This document shows, piece after piece, positions 1 through 10,062 of a DNA stretch of 64,000 nucleotides. The notes beneath the pieces are model-generated. The model was not told the DNA's origin. It ran no database searches and was given only the letters and a program-made list of their open reading frames with translations. The DNA is taken from contig JBANSL010000007.1 in assembly GCA_037127255.1 (NCBI GenBank), forward strand, positions 63,225,038 through 63,289,037, written 5' to 3'. Every line of letters begins with the position of its first letter. Position 1 is the first letter of the stretch. Origin of the DNA: Persicaria tinctoria. Taxonomy: Eukaryota > Streptophyta > Magnoliopsida > Caryophyllales > Polygonaceae. Position numbers and translations under genes: made by a program.

Positions 1-69
1 GACTTCTACAAAGTGATACACAATCCTAACTTTGCAATACCCTATTCCTGTTAATTTGGATAGTGGAAA

Positions 70-222
70 TCAGAGAGAGATTGGAGCTGACAACCTAAGC
101 CTCTGATCTGCCAAAAGCGTTATTCCTCTGATCTTGCTTCGTATCACATGGGATGGACCGTTATCTACGCTCTTCCTTGCCTTCTGTCTGGACAACTCTG
201 GGTGTGCATTCTTTTCATGATC
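70..222 (-). CDS. Host gene, last exon (unrecognised basic protein)
   Basis: Seen: on the minus strand a good acceptor (pyrimidine stretch then ccccag) at 223-224 opens a frame of 50 codons that begins DHEKNAHPE and ends in TGA at 70-72. The other two frames close quickly. The peptide is Arg/Lys-rich (RQKARKSVDN, then IRSKIRGITLL) and looks like a C-terminus. The exon starts in phase 0, which matches the phase-0 end of the upstream exon at 974-1079. Inference: these are the third and second exons of one gene whose first exon lies at 14879-15188. I do not recognise the family, and no catalytic motif is visible. Further exons of a length divisible by three could be hidden in the introns. Confidence 0.5.
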   Translation of the reverse strand, partial: DHEKNAHPELSRQKARKSVDNGPSHVIRSKIRGITLLADQRLRLSAPISL

Positions 223-973
223 CTGGGGACAAATACAAGATACAATGTTATGCAGAGAGGGAACTAAACCAGCTTGCTATAATGCCAGTCCACGTGTATT
301 GGACCACAATGTCCCCAGTTTGTCATTAGTGCCTTTAGTACTTCTGAATTGTACCTTTAGTAAGTTAACCGTGCACAAGGATAAGAAAGATTAATATCAT
401 GTACAGGAGAGTGTGCGTGGGGATACAATCATCTGCCAAGCTCGAGTTTCTTTTGTTTTTGTCTTGTGCACCAGCTGAAAACTATTAACCCAACCTATCC
501 CAAGTGCCCAACCCAACAATTTGGAAGACTCGACCTAAGATTAACACAAGGGCTATAAATATGAGTTACACAGACTCTAAATATCCCAAAATTATCCAAC
601 TTGATAACAGTCAAATCTCCATTTTCCCACAGACTTACTCAGCATACAACCAATTACGACAGAGAGAAACATCACTCATCACATATGGCATTATTTAAAT
701 TACTCAAAATGACTTTAAATTAGAACTAAATCCTGTGACTTTGATATTAGAGATACCTTAGCTTTCTCTTAAAGTCCTGTCAAAGATATGCTTGTACAAC
801 CCACCTGATCAAAAACCTATTCTCTGAATGTATAGGGAATTAGTCATCCATGGTAAACTATCAATGGCATAAATAAAACGAGACAAGCATCATAGGGTGT
901 CATGTCGGCAAACAAACAAATATATTGAATGCATGATACAACCATCTAGAGTTTTTTGTTTAAGCAAGTTTAC

Positions 974-1079
974 CTCTTCCAGCAGCTCAAAAAATCCTTC
1001 GGATTGTTGAAAGGCAATGCCACATCTCCCTTGAATGTTGTTATTACGACTTTGTTTTCTTCTTACATTTTTTTGCCGC
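974..1079 (-). CDS. Host gene, internal exon (unrecognised basic protein)
   Basis: Seen: on the minus strand an acceptor (gctattag) and a donor (GAAGAG|gtaaac) bracket 106 nt. One base completes a split codon, then 35 open codons follow (RQKNVRRKQSRNNN ... GFFELLEE). The entry phase fits exactly the two leftover bases (AG) at the end of the exon at 14879, giving AGG (Arg). The exit is phase 0 and fits the exon at 70-222. The exon is very basic in its first half and acidic at its end. Such matching of splice sites and phase across about 14 kb is unlikely by chance, so I infer a genuine host exon. Function is unknown. Confidence 0.5.
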
Positions 1080-1612
1080 CTAATAGCATGAAGAGTAAAA
1101 AAGGAAAACTCAACAATATAGCCCATAAGAATCAGTGAATTACCATATCTCAAATAAAATCCAAGCAATTATAAGATGGACACGTTATAGGAAGCATACT
1201 TTCTCAACTGATTAGTCTGAATGATATTGTCTTCCATCAAGACCACAGGTATAAAGAAACTAGATAACATGAGGACAAAACTGAAATGAACGCCCACAAA
1301 ATATATATATTCACCAAAATATACACACACACACAATATGCTTGAAAGCAAAAACAAAATGCACAGATATGCAATACACCCTGTCACATAGCACTTTAAG
1401 GGGTTTGAATGCCAATTTTAAAAACTTGAATGTATTGGAATGCAATGGGTAATTAGAGATTAGGTTTCTACTTCCTAAGTGTTCTTTCTACATGACGCTT
1501 ACTTTAGGTTTACATGACACTTACTTTAGTTTTACCTGACGCCCAATTTGTAAAGTTTAGGAATCATTTATGGAGCAAGAATTGGCCAAAAAGCTGATAA
1601 CATTGACATGCT

Positions 1613-1714
1613 TCAAACTACTCTTTGCATAATCTTGGTATAAAAATCACCATCGATGTGCACAACTTCAATCAATTCAGAACCATTGGCCACTGGAATA
1701 AGAACTGCGTACTT
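1613..1714 (-). pseudogene. Possible DJ-1/PfpI-like exon fragment
   Basis: Seen: a minus-strand reading with AVLIPVANGSELIEVV. It resembles the first strand-helix of DJ-1/PfpI family proteins (typically VLVPIANGSEPIEAV). After about 20 residues the similarity stops (HIDGDFYTKIMQRVV), and no second exon carrying the nucleophilic Cys was found nearby. It lies inside the long intron proposed for the neighbouring host gene. It could be a captured or decayed exon, or a chance match. Confidence 0.25.
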
Positions 1715-2099
1715 TGAAATTCGAACAACTACACACATGATGATGCAATTTATTGAATTAAGAATCACAACAATGACAGAAAACGCAGGGGGGAAAGATC
1801 CTATCAATTTATCAAAGCATACACCTTGCCACTTGTGGGATCATGTTGCTTCTTTCTTAAAGTAAATATAGATTTGCATTCATGTTCCACCAAACTAAGC
1901 TTATACAGATTTGATTAAAGTAAATATATATGTATCCAGACATCTCATAATCACAAATAGATATCAAGAGGGTTAAATGTGAAACATGCAATTTGTCAAG
2001 CAATTGAAGGGAACTAATTTACTTATCTGCATATAGAAGTTAAATTAGAAGCAAATTCCAACAATTGAAGACCTAACTTCGAGTTGGGATAAGTCATAC

Positions 2100-2640
2100 A
2101 TGTGCGGGAGGAGATGCTGAGAGAGGCGGTGGCCGGTGAGGGAAGAAGCTTTGACGCCGATTGTGTGAGAGAGAGAGCGTGGAACTTGGAGACAGATGAG
2201 AGAGAGCACACAACAACACCAGAGATGTCGGAGACATGAGAAGCAAGATTGGGACACACATGGAGATATGAGAAGGGAGTCGGGAATGGGGGAGGAAGTC
2301 GGAGAAGGGAGAAGTACAATCAGAGGGGTCGGGGTCGCCAGGTTAGGGTCGAGGTGGGATCTGAGAGTGAGAGAGACGACGATGAGGTTACCGCCGCTCC
2401 TTCTCTGGCGCCACCGCCGCTGGCAAGCGGGGACGGTCATCTGCCGCCTTCGCCTCCAATCTGCCGCCTTCGACGCCTCCGCCCTCCGCCTCCATCTCTC
2501 TCTCTGATTCCGCTGCCGCCTTTGACTTCACCCTCATTTGCCGCCTCCGCATCCCGCCTCCGTCTCTCTCTCTCTGATTTTTCTGCCATCGATGGGCAGG
2601 AGAGAGGCAAAGAAAAGCAGACCGATTTCTCTAGGTAAAA
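2100..2640. repeat. GA-rich then CT/GCC-rich low-complexity tract
   Basis: Runs of gagaga on the left half give way to ctctct and repeated ctgccgcctt words on the right (about 2440-2580). Open frames here are compositional. I see no supported gene. It could be a decayed promoter or 5' leader. Confidence 0.4.
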
Positions 2641-2933
2641 GATTACCGGATGGGGTGCAATTTTTGAAGGGGAGGGTTAATTTTGCAAATTGAAATGGAT
2701 ATGGGTTAGGCTAGCAAAGTTTTTCGGGTCAAGGGTTACTTCCTATTATTCCCTCATTTTTATGTATATGGGAATTATGGCCACCGAAGTTTTTGATTTT
2801 TTTTAAATAAACGAATTTCACATAAAAAATAAAAAACAAACTTTGGTGGTAAAAAAACAACTAATTTCACATAGCGAAGGGGGATTTAAGGAAATTATTT
2901 TTCCAGTTGAATTTATATTTCTTTACAAACTAA

Positions 2934-3640
2934 TATAATTTAGCCGAATAATATAATTTTAACCGAATAATATTACTAATATAATTTTCATCTTACATAC
3001 GAATAATATTTATAATCAACCCGAATAATCTCTCAATTTTAACCGAATAATATATCATATTTAACGGAACGATCTTTCTAATTTAACCGAATAATATAAT
3101 TTTAACATCAATTCACAATCAACCGAATAATATTATTTATAATTTAACCGAATAATATTTGAAATTAACCGAATAATCTTTGTAATTTAGCCGAATAATA
3201 TAATTTTAACCGAATAATATTACTAATATAATTTTCATCTTACATTCGAATAATATTTATAATCAACTCGAATAATCTCTCAATTTTAACCGAATAATAT
3301 ATCATATTTAACGGAATAATCTTTCTAATTTAACCGAATAATATAATTTTAACATCAATTCAGACGAATAATTTATGATTTCCTACGAATAGTCTTTCAT
3401 CGGCCAATGAATCATATTTCGAATTTCACACCATTTGCTACGAATAATGTATTAATTTCACACTATTTATTTCTGAATAATGTATTAATTTTCTACGAAT
3501 AATCTTTACAGTTTCTATGAATAATCTTCACACTTTCTCTTAATACATAATACAACTAAACCATTCTATTTCGACGAATAATGTTTTCATTTCCCACGAA
3601 TAATCTTTCGTCTGCCGACGAATCATATTTCAAATTTTAG
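2934..3640. repeat. AT-rich array of aaccgaataata words with a 247-bp duplication
   Basis: The word (a/c)CGAATAAT recurs more than 25 times. A block of about 179 bp at 2937-3115 returns at 3184-3362 with a 247-bp offset and few changes, so the array has grown by segment duplication. From 3363 to 3640 the words become sparser (ctacgaataatg). No coding potential. Confidence 0.7.
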
Positions 3641-4144
3641 ACCATTTGCAAATGGGAAATTAGTTGAAAAAATATATATAAAAATGGGAATGGTGGGCTG
3701 ATCGAATTTGTGTTTTTTATTTTTTCAAAAAAAAATGTCTTTTTCAATGGAAATATATATATACACAGTACGTCAGTTATTTCAAAAAAATTCGAACAAA
3801 GTGGAAGAATTGATCGGTTGACCACACGCGCTATACAATCGGAATGGTGGGCTGAATTTGTGCTTTTATTTTTTAAATTATAATAAATCCGAATAATCCT
3901 AACCATCAATTTCTTCCTAATCGATGACCTAGAATTGTTCCTAGGTTCCCATCTTAAGGGGTGTTCCCACATGAACCACCCCATATATATATATATTCAG
4001 TCTTTCTACCCACCATTAATTTATGTACGTACATATATATAATAACAATAGGTTAATATAAACCCTTCTATGCACAAGACATGTAGTGTACGTACGTGAC
4101 ATTAATAATTCTGCATGAACACAGATAAATCTTTGTTAATTTTT
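3641..4144. other. AT-rich spacer with a short direct repeat, no gene
   Basis: The string ggaatggtgggctga followed by a tttattttt tract occurs near 3685 and again near 3840, a short diverged direct repeat. I see no gene. Confidence 0.4.
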
Positions 4145-4183
4145 TTATTATTAGGAAAATTTTCGGATGCAGACCAGAGGTCG

Positions 4184-4670
4184 CTATCCGAGAGCATTCT
4201 TTCGGATGAGGTCAATAAGACCTAGGTCAGATTTCATCCTACAATCTCCAAAAAGGTGGCCCATGTCAGAGTTCATCCTACAATCTCCAAAAAGGTGGCC
4301 CAGATTTGCAACCCAACCACGTAATTCCCGCATATGAGAGAAAGTAGCAACATTATTAATCCGTGTCATAAGTGTTTTTATATTTGATAGCAACATTTCC
4401 ACTTCCCCACGGGCATTTAATGTCATGTTTAAAATAGTTGATAATGATTAGCGAGTCTCCTTCGACAATTACATCTTTACATCCCAGGTTGATCGCTTTT
4501 AGAATGCCATCTCTAAGGGTCATTGCTTCTACTTGGATCGGGCTTTGCTTTCCTATTGTTCGGCCTCCAATAGAGACCAGGTTCCCCAACCAGTCACGAA
4601 TGATAAATTCTACTGAACTTTCACCGTTAGATAAAGTAGACCCATCAAAATTTAGTTTATAGAGCGTCAT
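4184..4670 (-). pseudogene. LINE C-terminal RNase H domain
   Basis: YKLNFDGSTLSNGESSVEF is the first Asp strand of plant LINE RNase H. GGRTIGKQSPIQVEAMTLRDG supplies the Glu, and VIVEGDSLIIINYF the next Asp. A frameshift follows at about 4400. The tail carries a short in-frame tandem duplication (GHLFGDCRM twice) and the terminal block LIDLIRKNALG, which is shared with the LINE ends at 17593 and 61420. Confidence 0.8.
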
Positions 4671-5099
4671 TCATTTGTTTTGATTTTCGAATACCCATGC
4701 CTTCATTGTTTTTATGTCTACATATTTTATCCCAACTAATGAGTGGTTTATAGCTTAGACCTTTATTCCAAAAGAAAGATCTATTAATCTGGTCTAATTT
4801 ATTATGCACATGAGCTAGTAGCATGAAACTTTGCATTGAGTAAAGGGGCTTAGACAACAAGTTTGTTTTGATATGGGTAGCTCTTCCTTGCTGAGATAGA
4901 GAATTGGCTCTCCATTTAGTAAGTTGATTACCGGATTTAACAATTATATCTTCGAAGGTGGATCTATTGACCCTTCCTTTAATGACCGGACAACCTAAGT
5001 AATTGTCCGAGTTAGTTTCTTTTGAGATGTTTAGGCAATTTTCGATTTGACTAATTCTAGACCTTGGGATTCCAAGAGAGACGTGAAATGCTGACTTAT

Positions 5100-5764
5100 G
5101 GTGATTGACCTTTTGTCATGAAATTCTACAAAATTTGTCTATAATATCTTTTGTCTTCTGACAAGCCGTCAAGTTTACTTTGTTGAAGATAATAATATCA
5201 TCGACAAAGGCAAGAAATGGGATACATGGCCCACCCCTACCAAACAGGAATCCAATAAGTTTTTCACCAGACCTTGTTTCATGCGATAGTTTTCTAGCCA
5301 GTACTTAACAGAAACGGAGACAGAGGGTCTCCTTATCTTAGACCCCTCGAAGGCTTAAACAATTATGTAGGGTCGTTGTTTACAAATACCGAGAACAAAA
5401 TAGTAGTTACGCATTCCATGATGAGAGCTATGAATTTCTCATGAAAACCAAATTTCTCTAAGACCATCCGTGTAATGTTCCAGTCAACCCGGTCATACGC
5501 TTTCTCCATGTCTAGTTTAATTGCAATCCAGCCATCAACTCCTTTTCGACTTCTGAAGGAATGGAATATCTCATGTGCAATTAATACATTATCTTGGATG
5601 CCTCTACCTGACACAAATGCACCTTGGAGTGGGTGAATGAGCTTGCCCATAACATTCTTTAGTCTTTCAGTTAAGATTTTTGATATAATTTTGTAGATTG
5701 TGGAACATAAACTGATAGGCATGTAATCCGTAGTTTTGGATGGGTTGTCACACTTAGGTAACAT
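5100..5764 (-). pseudogene. LINE reverse transcriptase, broken
   Basis: The core fingers-palm motifs are present: YMPISLCSTIYKIISKILTE, QGAFVSGRGIQDN and IAIKLDMEKAYDRVDW. The frame is lost near 5363. The catalytic box is still readable in another frame at about 5185-5215 as AFVDDIIIF. FxDD is the usual plant LINE form, so the active-site Asp pair survives although the gene is frameshifted. The thumb region and the post-RT segment to 4657 continue with more frame changes. Confidence 0.8.
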
Positions 5765-5872
5765 TGTGATGAACGTATGATTAATTTGTTTTAAGATTTT
5801 TCCGGATTGAAAAAACGCTTTGACTGCACGTGTTATATCTGGTGCAATAATATCCCAATAACTTTTGTAGAA

Positions 5873-7272
5873 TTATGCCGTCGTGCCATCCGGACCGGGT
5901 GACTTGTTTGTGCATAGGCGGAAGACTGCATCCTTGATTTCGAGATTGCTTGGAATGGCAATGAGACGGTCATTTTCATCCTGGGTAATTTCACAGTTAA
6001 CTAGGTCAAGAAACTCAGGTAGGGATTCCACATTTGACGAGGTACCAGAAAATCGTCGTTCAAAATCGTGTTTGATTTCTGTTCGGATATTATTTTCACC
6101 ATTAATTAGAGTACCCTCACTGGTAGTAATACTTCTGATGAATTTTCTATTTCTCTTGCTCGAGGCTATACGATGGAAATATGCAGAATTGGCGTCAGAT
6201 AAAAGCAAGTGCTTCTCTTTTGCTCGTTGGCTCCAGTAGTTTTTCTGATATAGAAGAAGTTTCTCCTTTTTATTTATGAGTTGCTTCTCTCTTTCTATTA
6301 TGATTCTTGACCTATTATGAGGAACAAGAGATTGAATCTCGGAAAAGGTATTGTCTACATCAGCGAGTTGCCTAAAAATGTTGCCAAATGTATGCTTGTT
6401 CCATATCTTCGCTTTATGCCTAAGAGTTTTTGTTTTAAACATCACTCTGTACATTGCAGACCCATTGCGTGATGCTCTCCATGCTTGTTTTACTATGTTC
6501 CTAAAATCTTTCCTTTGAGTCCAAATATTTTCAAATTTAAACGGTGACAGTTTAAAATTATTTGACTTGTTAATCGAAATAGATATAGGGCAGTGGTCAG
6601 AAATAGAAAAAACACCAATAGTGGTTTGAAGGTCTTGGTAGACATCCAAAACCTGATGTTGAACAAGCACCCTATCCAGCTTCTCCATAATATTGTCATC
6701 CCCATCTATTTTCTTACACCAAGTGAATTTGTTTCCAGTGGTGGGTAAGTCAAGTAAAGCACATTCGCTCATAAAGTTGGTAACACGATGGAATCTGTTA
6801 ATGGAGGTTTCAGGCCTACCCTATTTTCCGCTACTTGATCTTATCTCGTTTAGGTCTCCAATTACCATACAAGCGAGAGTTTCTCCTAGGATAATATTCT
6901 TTAAAGTTTCCCAAAAGCCATCTTTATTGCTGGCATGAGGTGGCCCGCAAACAAACAAAATAAGACATGAGAAATTCCTCTCAAGATCGGAATATTTTAG
7001 GCCAATGATGCGGGGAAGATGAATTTTCATAGAGATGCATTCATTAATGAGACTATTCTCATTCCACAGTACTCCTAATCCCGCCCATTGCCCGGTGACC
7101 AAGCAACGTTAGTGAATCCAATGCTCTGCCAGCAGCTGTCATAAGGGATTTTTTCTGTTTTGGTCTCGGCGATATCCATTATTTGCACATGTTCATTAAT
7201 TCTCATCGATTTAATTTCTGTCCAAAACACTTTACTTCCAATACCTCTCGAGTTCCAATACGAAATCTTCAT
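5873..7272 (-). pseudogene. LINE endonuclease and linker, frameshifted
   Basis: The endonuclease begins with YWNSRGIGSK (the usual NxRG start) and passes in shifted frames through LNEIRSSSGK. It ends with a domain containing LDLPTTGNKFTWCKK and the terminal SISDHCPISI, whose Asp-His is the catalytic signature of LINE AP endonucleases. The basic linker follows (WSQRAKEKHLLLSDANSAYF, then NKSPGPDG just before the RT). At least two frame changes lie between 6770 and 7100, so it cannot encode a working enzyme. In a live element this domain nicks the target DNA. Confidence 0.85.
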
Positions 7273-7744
7273 TAATCGTTTGTATTAGATTCATGATCAA
7301 GCGGGTAGAAATGATCATGAATCGAAGATGGTTTACTCCCGAGGTTTATGTCCCAGAATCTTACAGAAAACTTAAATATACTCGATAATACCTTCGAAAG
7401 GTAAAACAACATAGTTTTATCATTAGTATTTTCATTATACTCAGCCGGCCCAAAGCAGTGGAGATGGACAAGAATTGGGACTATTGCTATTGTTTGATTC
7501 AATTCCATTTGGCGACGGGGCAGTACTCGAAAGTCGCAACACTCCCACAACTCCGAGATGAGAATTGTAGTCCATGCACACTTATGACCTAGACCAACAC
7601 CACAGATAACAACGCCGAGAGCGCGAGTAGCAAGAAGAGCAGCAAATTCGCAACTGGGCACAATGGAAGGAGCTCATAACACGTAAACAAGCTTTAAGCA
7701 TATGAGTTTGGTAGGTAATTGACAACCATATCATAGGGATAACA
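7273..7744. other. Spacer between LINE and TRIM array
   Basis: A 129-codon minus-strand frame (7272-7661) has no motif I recognise and no clear gene context. It may be 5' LINE sequence. I see nothing else. Confidence 0.3.
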
Positions 7745-7934
7745 TGTTAAACTCGGTTGTCCCACATCGGTAGTTTAGAGAATACTTGAACAACATATAA
7801 GGTTGGTGGGCTACTCCTCTCATTGCCAATTGGTTTTAGGATGGAACCCCGCTCGGCTTATGTGCTAGGCTATTCGCGCAAGGGCGCACGTGTGCACACG
7901 ACCCCCGATCCCGAGTCTTCAACGGACTTCAGCA
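7745..7934 (+). repeat. TRIM LTR 1
   Basis: Starts tgttaaactcgg, contains gtcccacatcgg, a catataag TATA-like box and ccaattggttttaggatgg, and ends ttcagca directly before the primer site. Confidence 0.65.
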
Positions 7935-7946
7935 TGGTATCAGAGC
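7935..7946 (+). promoter_or_regulatory. Primer binding site (tRNA-iMet), TRIM 1
   Basis: tggtatcagagc directly follows LTR 1. Confidence 0.75.
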
Positions 7947-8067
7947 GGAAAAGCCAAACGGCCCGACTCTCGATCCTGGACTAGCTAAAAAGAGAATGAG
8001 ATGCTAGACCCGATGTCCAAGTGTCAACTAGAGACGAAAGACGACCCTAGTTGCACTTGCGGGAGCG

Positions 8068-8278
8068 TGTTGAGAATGAAAGAAATGTGAATGGACCAAA
8101 AAGAGTCCCACATTGATTACATGAACAAAGAAACCTTAGTATATAAGCTAGTGGGCTACCCCACCTAATGTCAATTGGTTTTAGGATGGAACCCCGCTCG
8201 GCTTATGTGCTAGGCTATTAGCGCAAGGGCGCACGTGTGCACACGACCCCCGATCCCGAGTCCCAACGGACTTCAGTA
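8068..8278 (+). repeat. TRIM LTR 2
   Basis: 211 bp from tgttgagaatg to ttcagta, directly followed by a primer site. It belongs to the same family as the solo LTR at 37002-37211 (210 bp). Confidence 0.75.
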
Positions 8279-8290
8279 TGGTATCAGAGC
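8279..8290 (+). promoter_or_regulatory. Primer binding site (tRNA-iMet), TRIM 2
   Basis: tggtatcagagc directly follows LTR 2. Confidence 0.75.
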
Positions 8291-8429
8291 CGGGTTTGGC
8301 TAGTTTCGGTCTTCGGATTGGTGGGGTCGGTGGCTGGCCTTGTGGCATGTCGCGGGCATCGGTTCCCATATAAGCGCATGTGGCAAGTGCAACTTGTTGG
8401 CTAAAAATGTCGTTGCACTTGAGGGGGCG

Positions 8430-8636
8430 TGTTGGAATGGTGGTTGTCCCACATCGGTTGTTTAGAGAATGCTTGAACAACATATAAGGTTGGTGGGCTA
8501 CTCCTCTCATTGCCAATTGGTTTTGAGATGGAACCCCGTTCGAGTTTATGTGTTGTTCGAGTCTCCCGTATGTGGGCCCGCACACACAACCTCCCTCCAG
8601 CGTCTTGACCCGCACCAGGACCAACCGAGTTTAACA
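8430..8636 (+). repeat. TRIM LTR 3 (mosaic)
   Basis: The first half matches LTR 1 (ggttgtcccacatcgg ... ttggttttgagatggaa). The second half differs from both other LTRs (gttcgagtctcccgtatg) and ends gagtttaaca. Confidence 0.6.
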
Positions 8637-9331
8637 AGTATCACTTGGAAAGATTGCCCCTAAGTAACAAGGATTACAGTAGACTAAAGCAACGAAAATA
8701 ATACACTGAAAGGTTGCTCGCAAGTACGGAGAGCTGAATCCAAACACCAGTTCAAGAGTAAACCAACACCACAACACATAGTTCATTACACATCTAACAC
8801 GATTAGTCCACTGATCATAAATTATTCAAGTGCTAAAGCAAACATTCATGATTCATATAGTCTTGAGAGCTTCCAATCACCATGAGATTATTGCTAAGAG
8901 GAGGTGGTTTCATGAAGATTTTCATATATTTTCTCCACTTAGTATTCGGTCTAACAAGTACAAGATTCAAAAATACCCTAAAGCATAAATCTGTACAAAT
9001 TTGTTTCTCGGGGATTTTTATCAGTTGTATAGCTGATACCATTGCTCCAACAGAATATATCAATAAAATTATAAGAGAGACAATACACACACCGGAACCT
9101 AAATCCGTATTGCTTAATTGAAACTCTTCTGATTATTTTATGTCTAGAAGTATTTAAAATAGAACGATTCCGAACACGAATAATTAGGCAGGCACTAGAA
9201 ACACTACCTAAAACAAGAGTATACAAATCTTTTATAGACGGATGGATATACGCGTAATTTAATATCACCAAAGACCCTTAGTTTGAAGATTGATTTAATA
9301 ATTTTTTTAGTTAAAAAACTTGTAGCCATTA
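8637..9331. other. Intron-like spacer, no supported gene
   Basis: AT-rich. Minus-strand frames at 8833-9090 and 8978-9271 are hydrophobic but match nothing I know and lack convincing splice sites. Confidence 0.3.
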
Positions 9332-9336
9332 TATAC

Positions 9337-9500
9337 TGTTGGGGGAAGGTGTTGTTGGGCCCGACCAGAAAGCCCAACATATAAGCCGGATCGGGGCACC
9401 ATTCCAAAACCAATTGGCATTAGGTGGAGTAGCCCATCCACTTATATGTTGGGTTCAGAATCATCCCACTTCCGATGTGGGATTCACAAGTGTCCCAACA
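9337..9500 (-). repeat. Outer LTR, 3' copy (TRIM-type, 164 bp)
   Basis: On the plus strand it starts tgttgggggaagg and ends gtcccaaca. It differs from the partner at 14033-14196 by five substitutions. Confidence 0.9.
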
Positions 9501-9658
9501 AATCCCCCTCTCACTTGCGAATCCATCACAAGTCTAGCCCGGTTGGAATCGAGACCTCCACGCAACGGGTTCGACTAACCCGTCATCGATACAGTTGTGG
9601 AGTCCATCTCAATCTTCGGTGCAACCGGCCCACCTCGAACCCGGCTCTGATACCAGTT
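9501..9658 (-). other. Short TRIM-like internal domain with PPT and PBS
   Basis: Adjacent to the outer LTR is tgagagggggatt (minus strand), a polypurine tract. At the other end 9644-9655 is the complement of tggtatcagagc, directly before the 271-bp LTR. About 135 bp of non-coding sequence lies between, which is TRIM size. Confidence 0.75.
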
Positions 9659-9929
9659 TGTTATAACGAGAACGATAATAGCGAAGAAAGACACATAGAT
9701 TTACGTGGTTCAGCAACGGTGTGTTGCCTACGTCCATAGGCAGAGAACCAGATTTCTTATTAGAGGAAGCGAAAACAGATTAGGTTACAGGGGTTGGCGT
9801 TCCATGAGTATATGAAGAGACTCATGGAACCCTAAACAGACAATGGGCTGAAAGCCCACCGCCGGGGGGCTCCGCCCCCCGGACCCCCCGATGCGTCGCC
9901 GGTCAACAGTCGTTCAAGGCACATTAACA
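9659..9929 (-). repeat. Inner LTR (271 bp), single copy
   Basis: Bounded by tgttataacg and cattaaca, with a polypurine tract (aaggtggagatt, minus strand) at 9930-9941 on its pol side, as expected for a 3' LTR. It contains a GC-rich hairpin, ccggggggctccgccccccgg with the loop ct, near 9863-9883. No second copy exists in the window. Confidence 0.75.
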
Positions 9930-10062
9930 AATCTCCACCTTGACTTGAATCCTCTCATAAACAGATGCACCTATGACAAAGTGCCCAGACGTTCTCTGCC
10001 TCAGATTGGTCCTTGAAGAAGGACCCAGACTGCCCCTTAGGGAAACTCAACAGCTGGTGATA

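Larger units (their letters stand above)
4145..7272 (-). mobile_element. Decayed L1-type LINE (ORF2 remnants plus 3' tail)
   Basis: On the minus strand, in the normal order, come an AP-endonuclease start (MKISYWNSRGIGSK, 7272), the endonuclease end and linker, a reverse transcriptase, a post-RT segment (ISWDKICRHKN), an RNase H domain, and a 3' end followed by cctaataataaaaaaa. The frame breaks several times. ORF1 is not recognisable upstream, so the copy is probably 5'-truncated or its ORF1 has decayed. It lies in sense orientation within the proposed host intron. No target-site duplication could be fixed. Confidence 0.85.
7745..8636 (+). mobile_element. Tandem TRIM-type array: LTR-internal-LTR-internal-LTR
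   Basis: Three LTR-like blocks alternate with two tiny internal domains of about 135-150 bp. Each internal domain starts with tggtatcagagc (initiator-Met tRNA primer site) and ends in a purine tract (cttgcgggagcg; cttgagggggcg) just before the next TGTTG. There is no coding sequence. The outer ends are mirror images: tgttaaactcggttg at 7745 and its complement ending at 8636. The pentamer taaca lies at 7740-7744 and again at 8632-8636, so either the terminal inverted repeat or a target duplication explains the edge. Confidence 0.75.

Noticed and set aside
2196..2638. Overlapping open frames of 103-131 codons on both strands
   Set aside because: They follow the GA/CT low-complexity composition, with no motif or splice context.
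7272..7661. 129-codon minus-strand frame next to the LINE
   Set aside because: No zinc finger or coiled coil of a LINE ORF1 and no recognisable domain.
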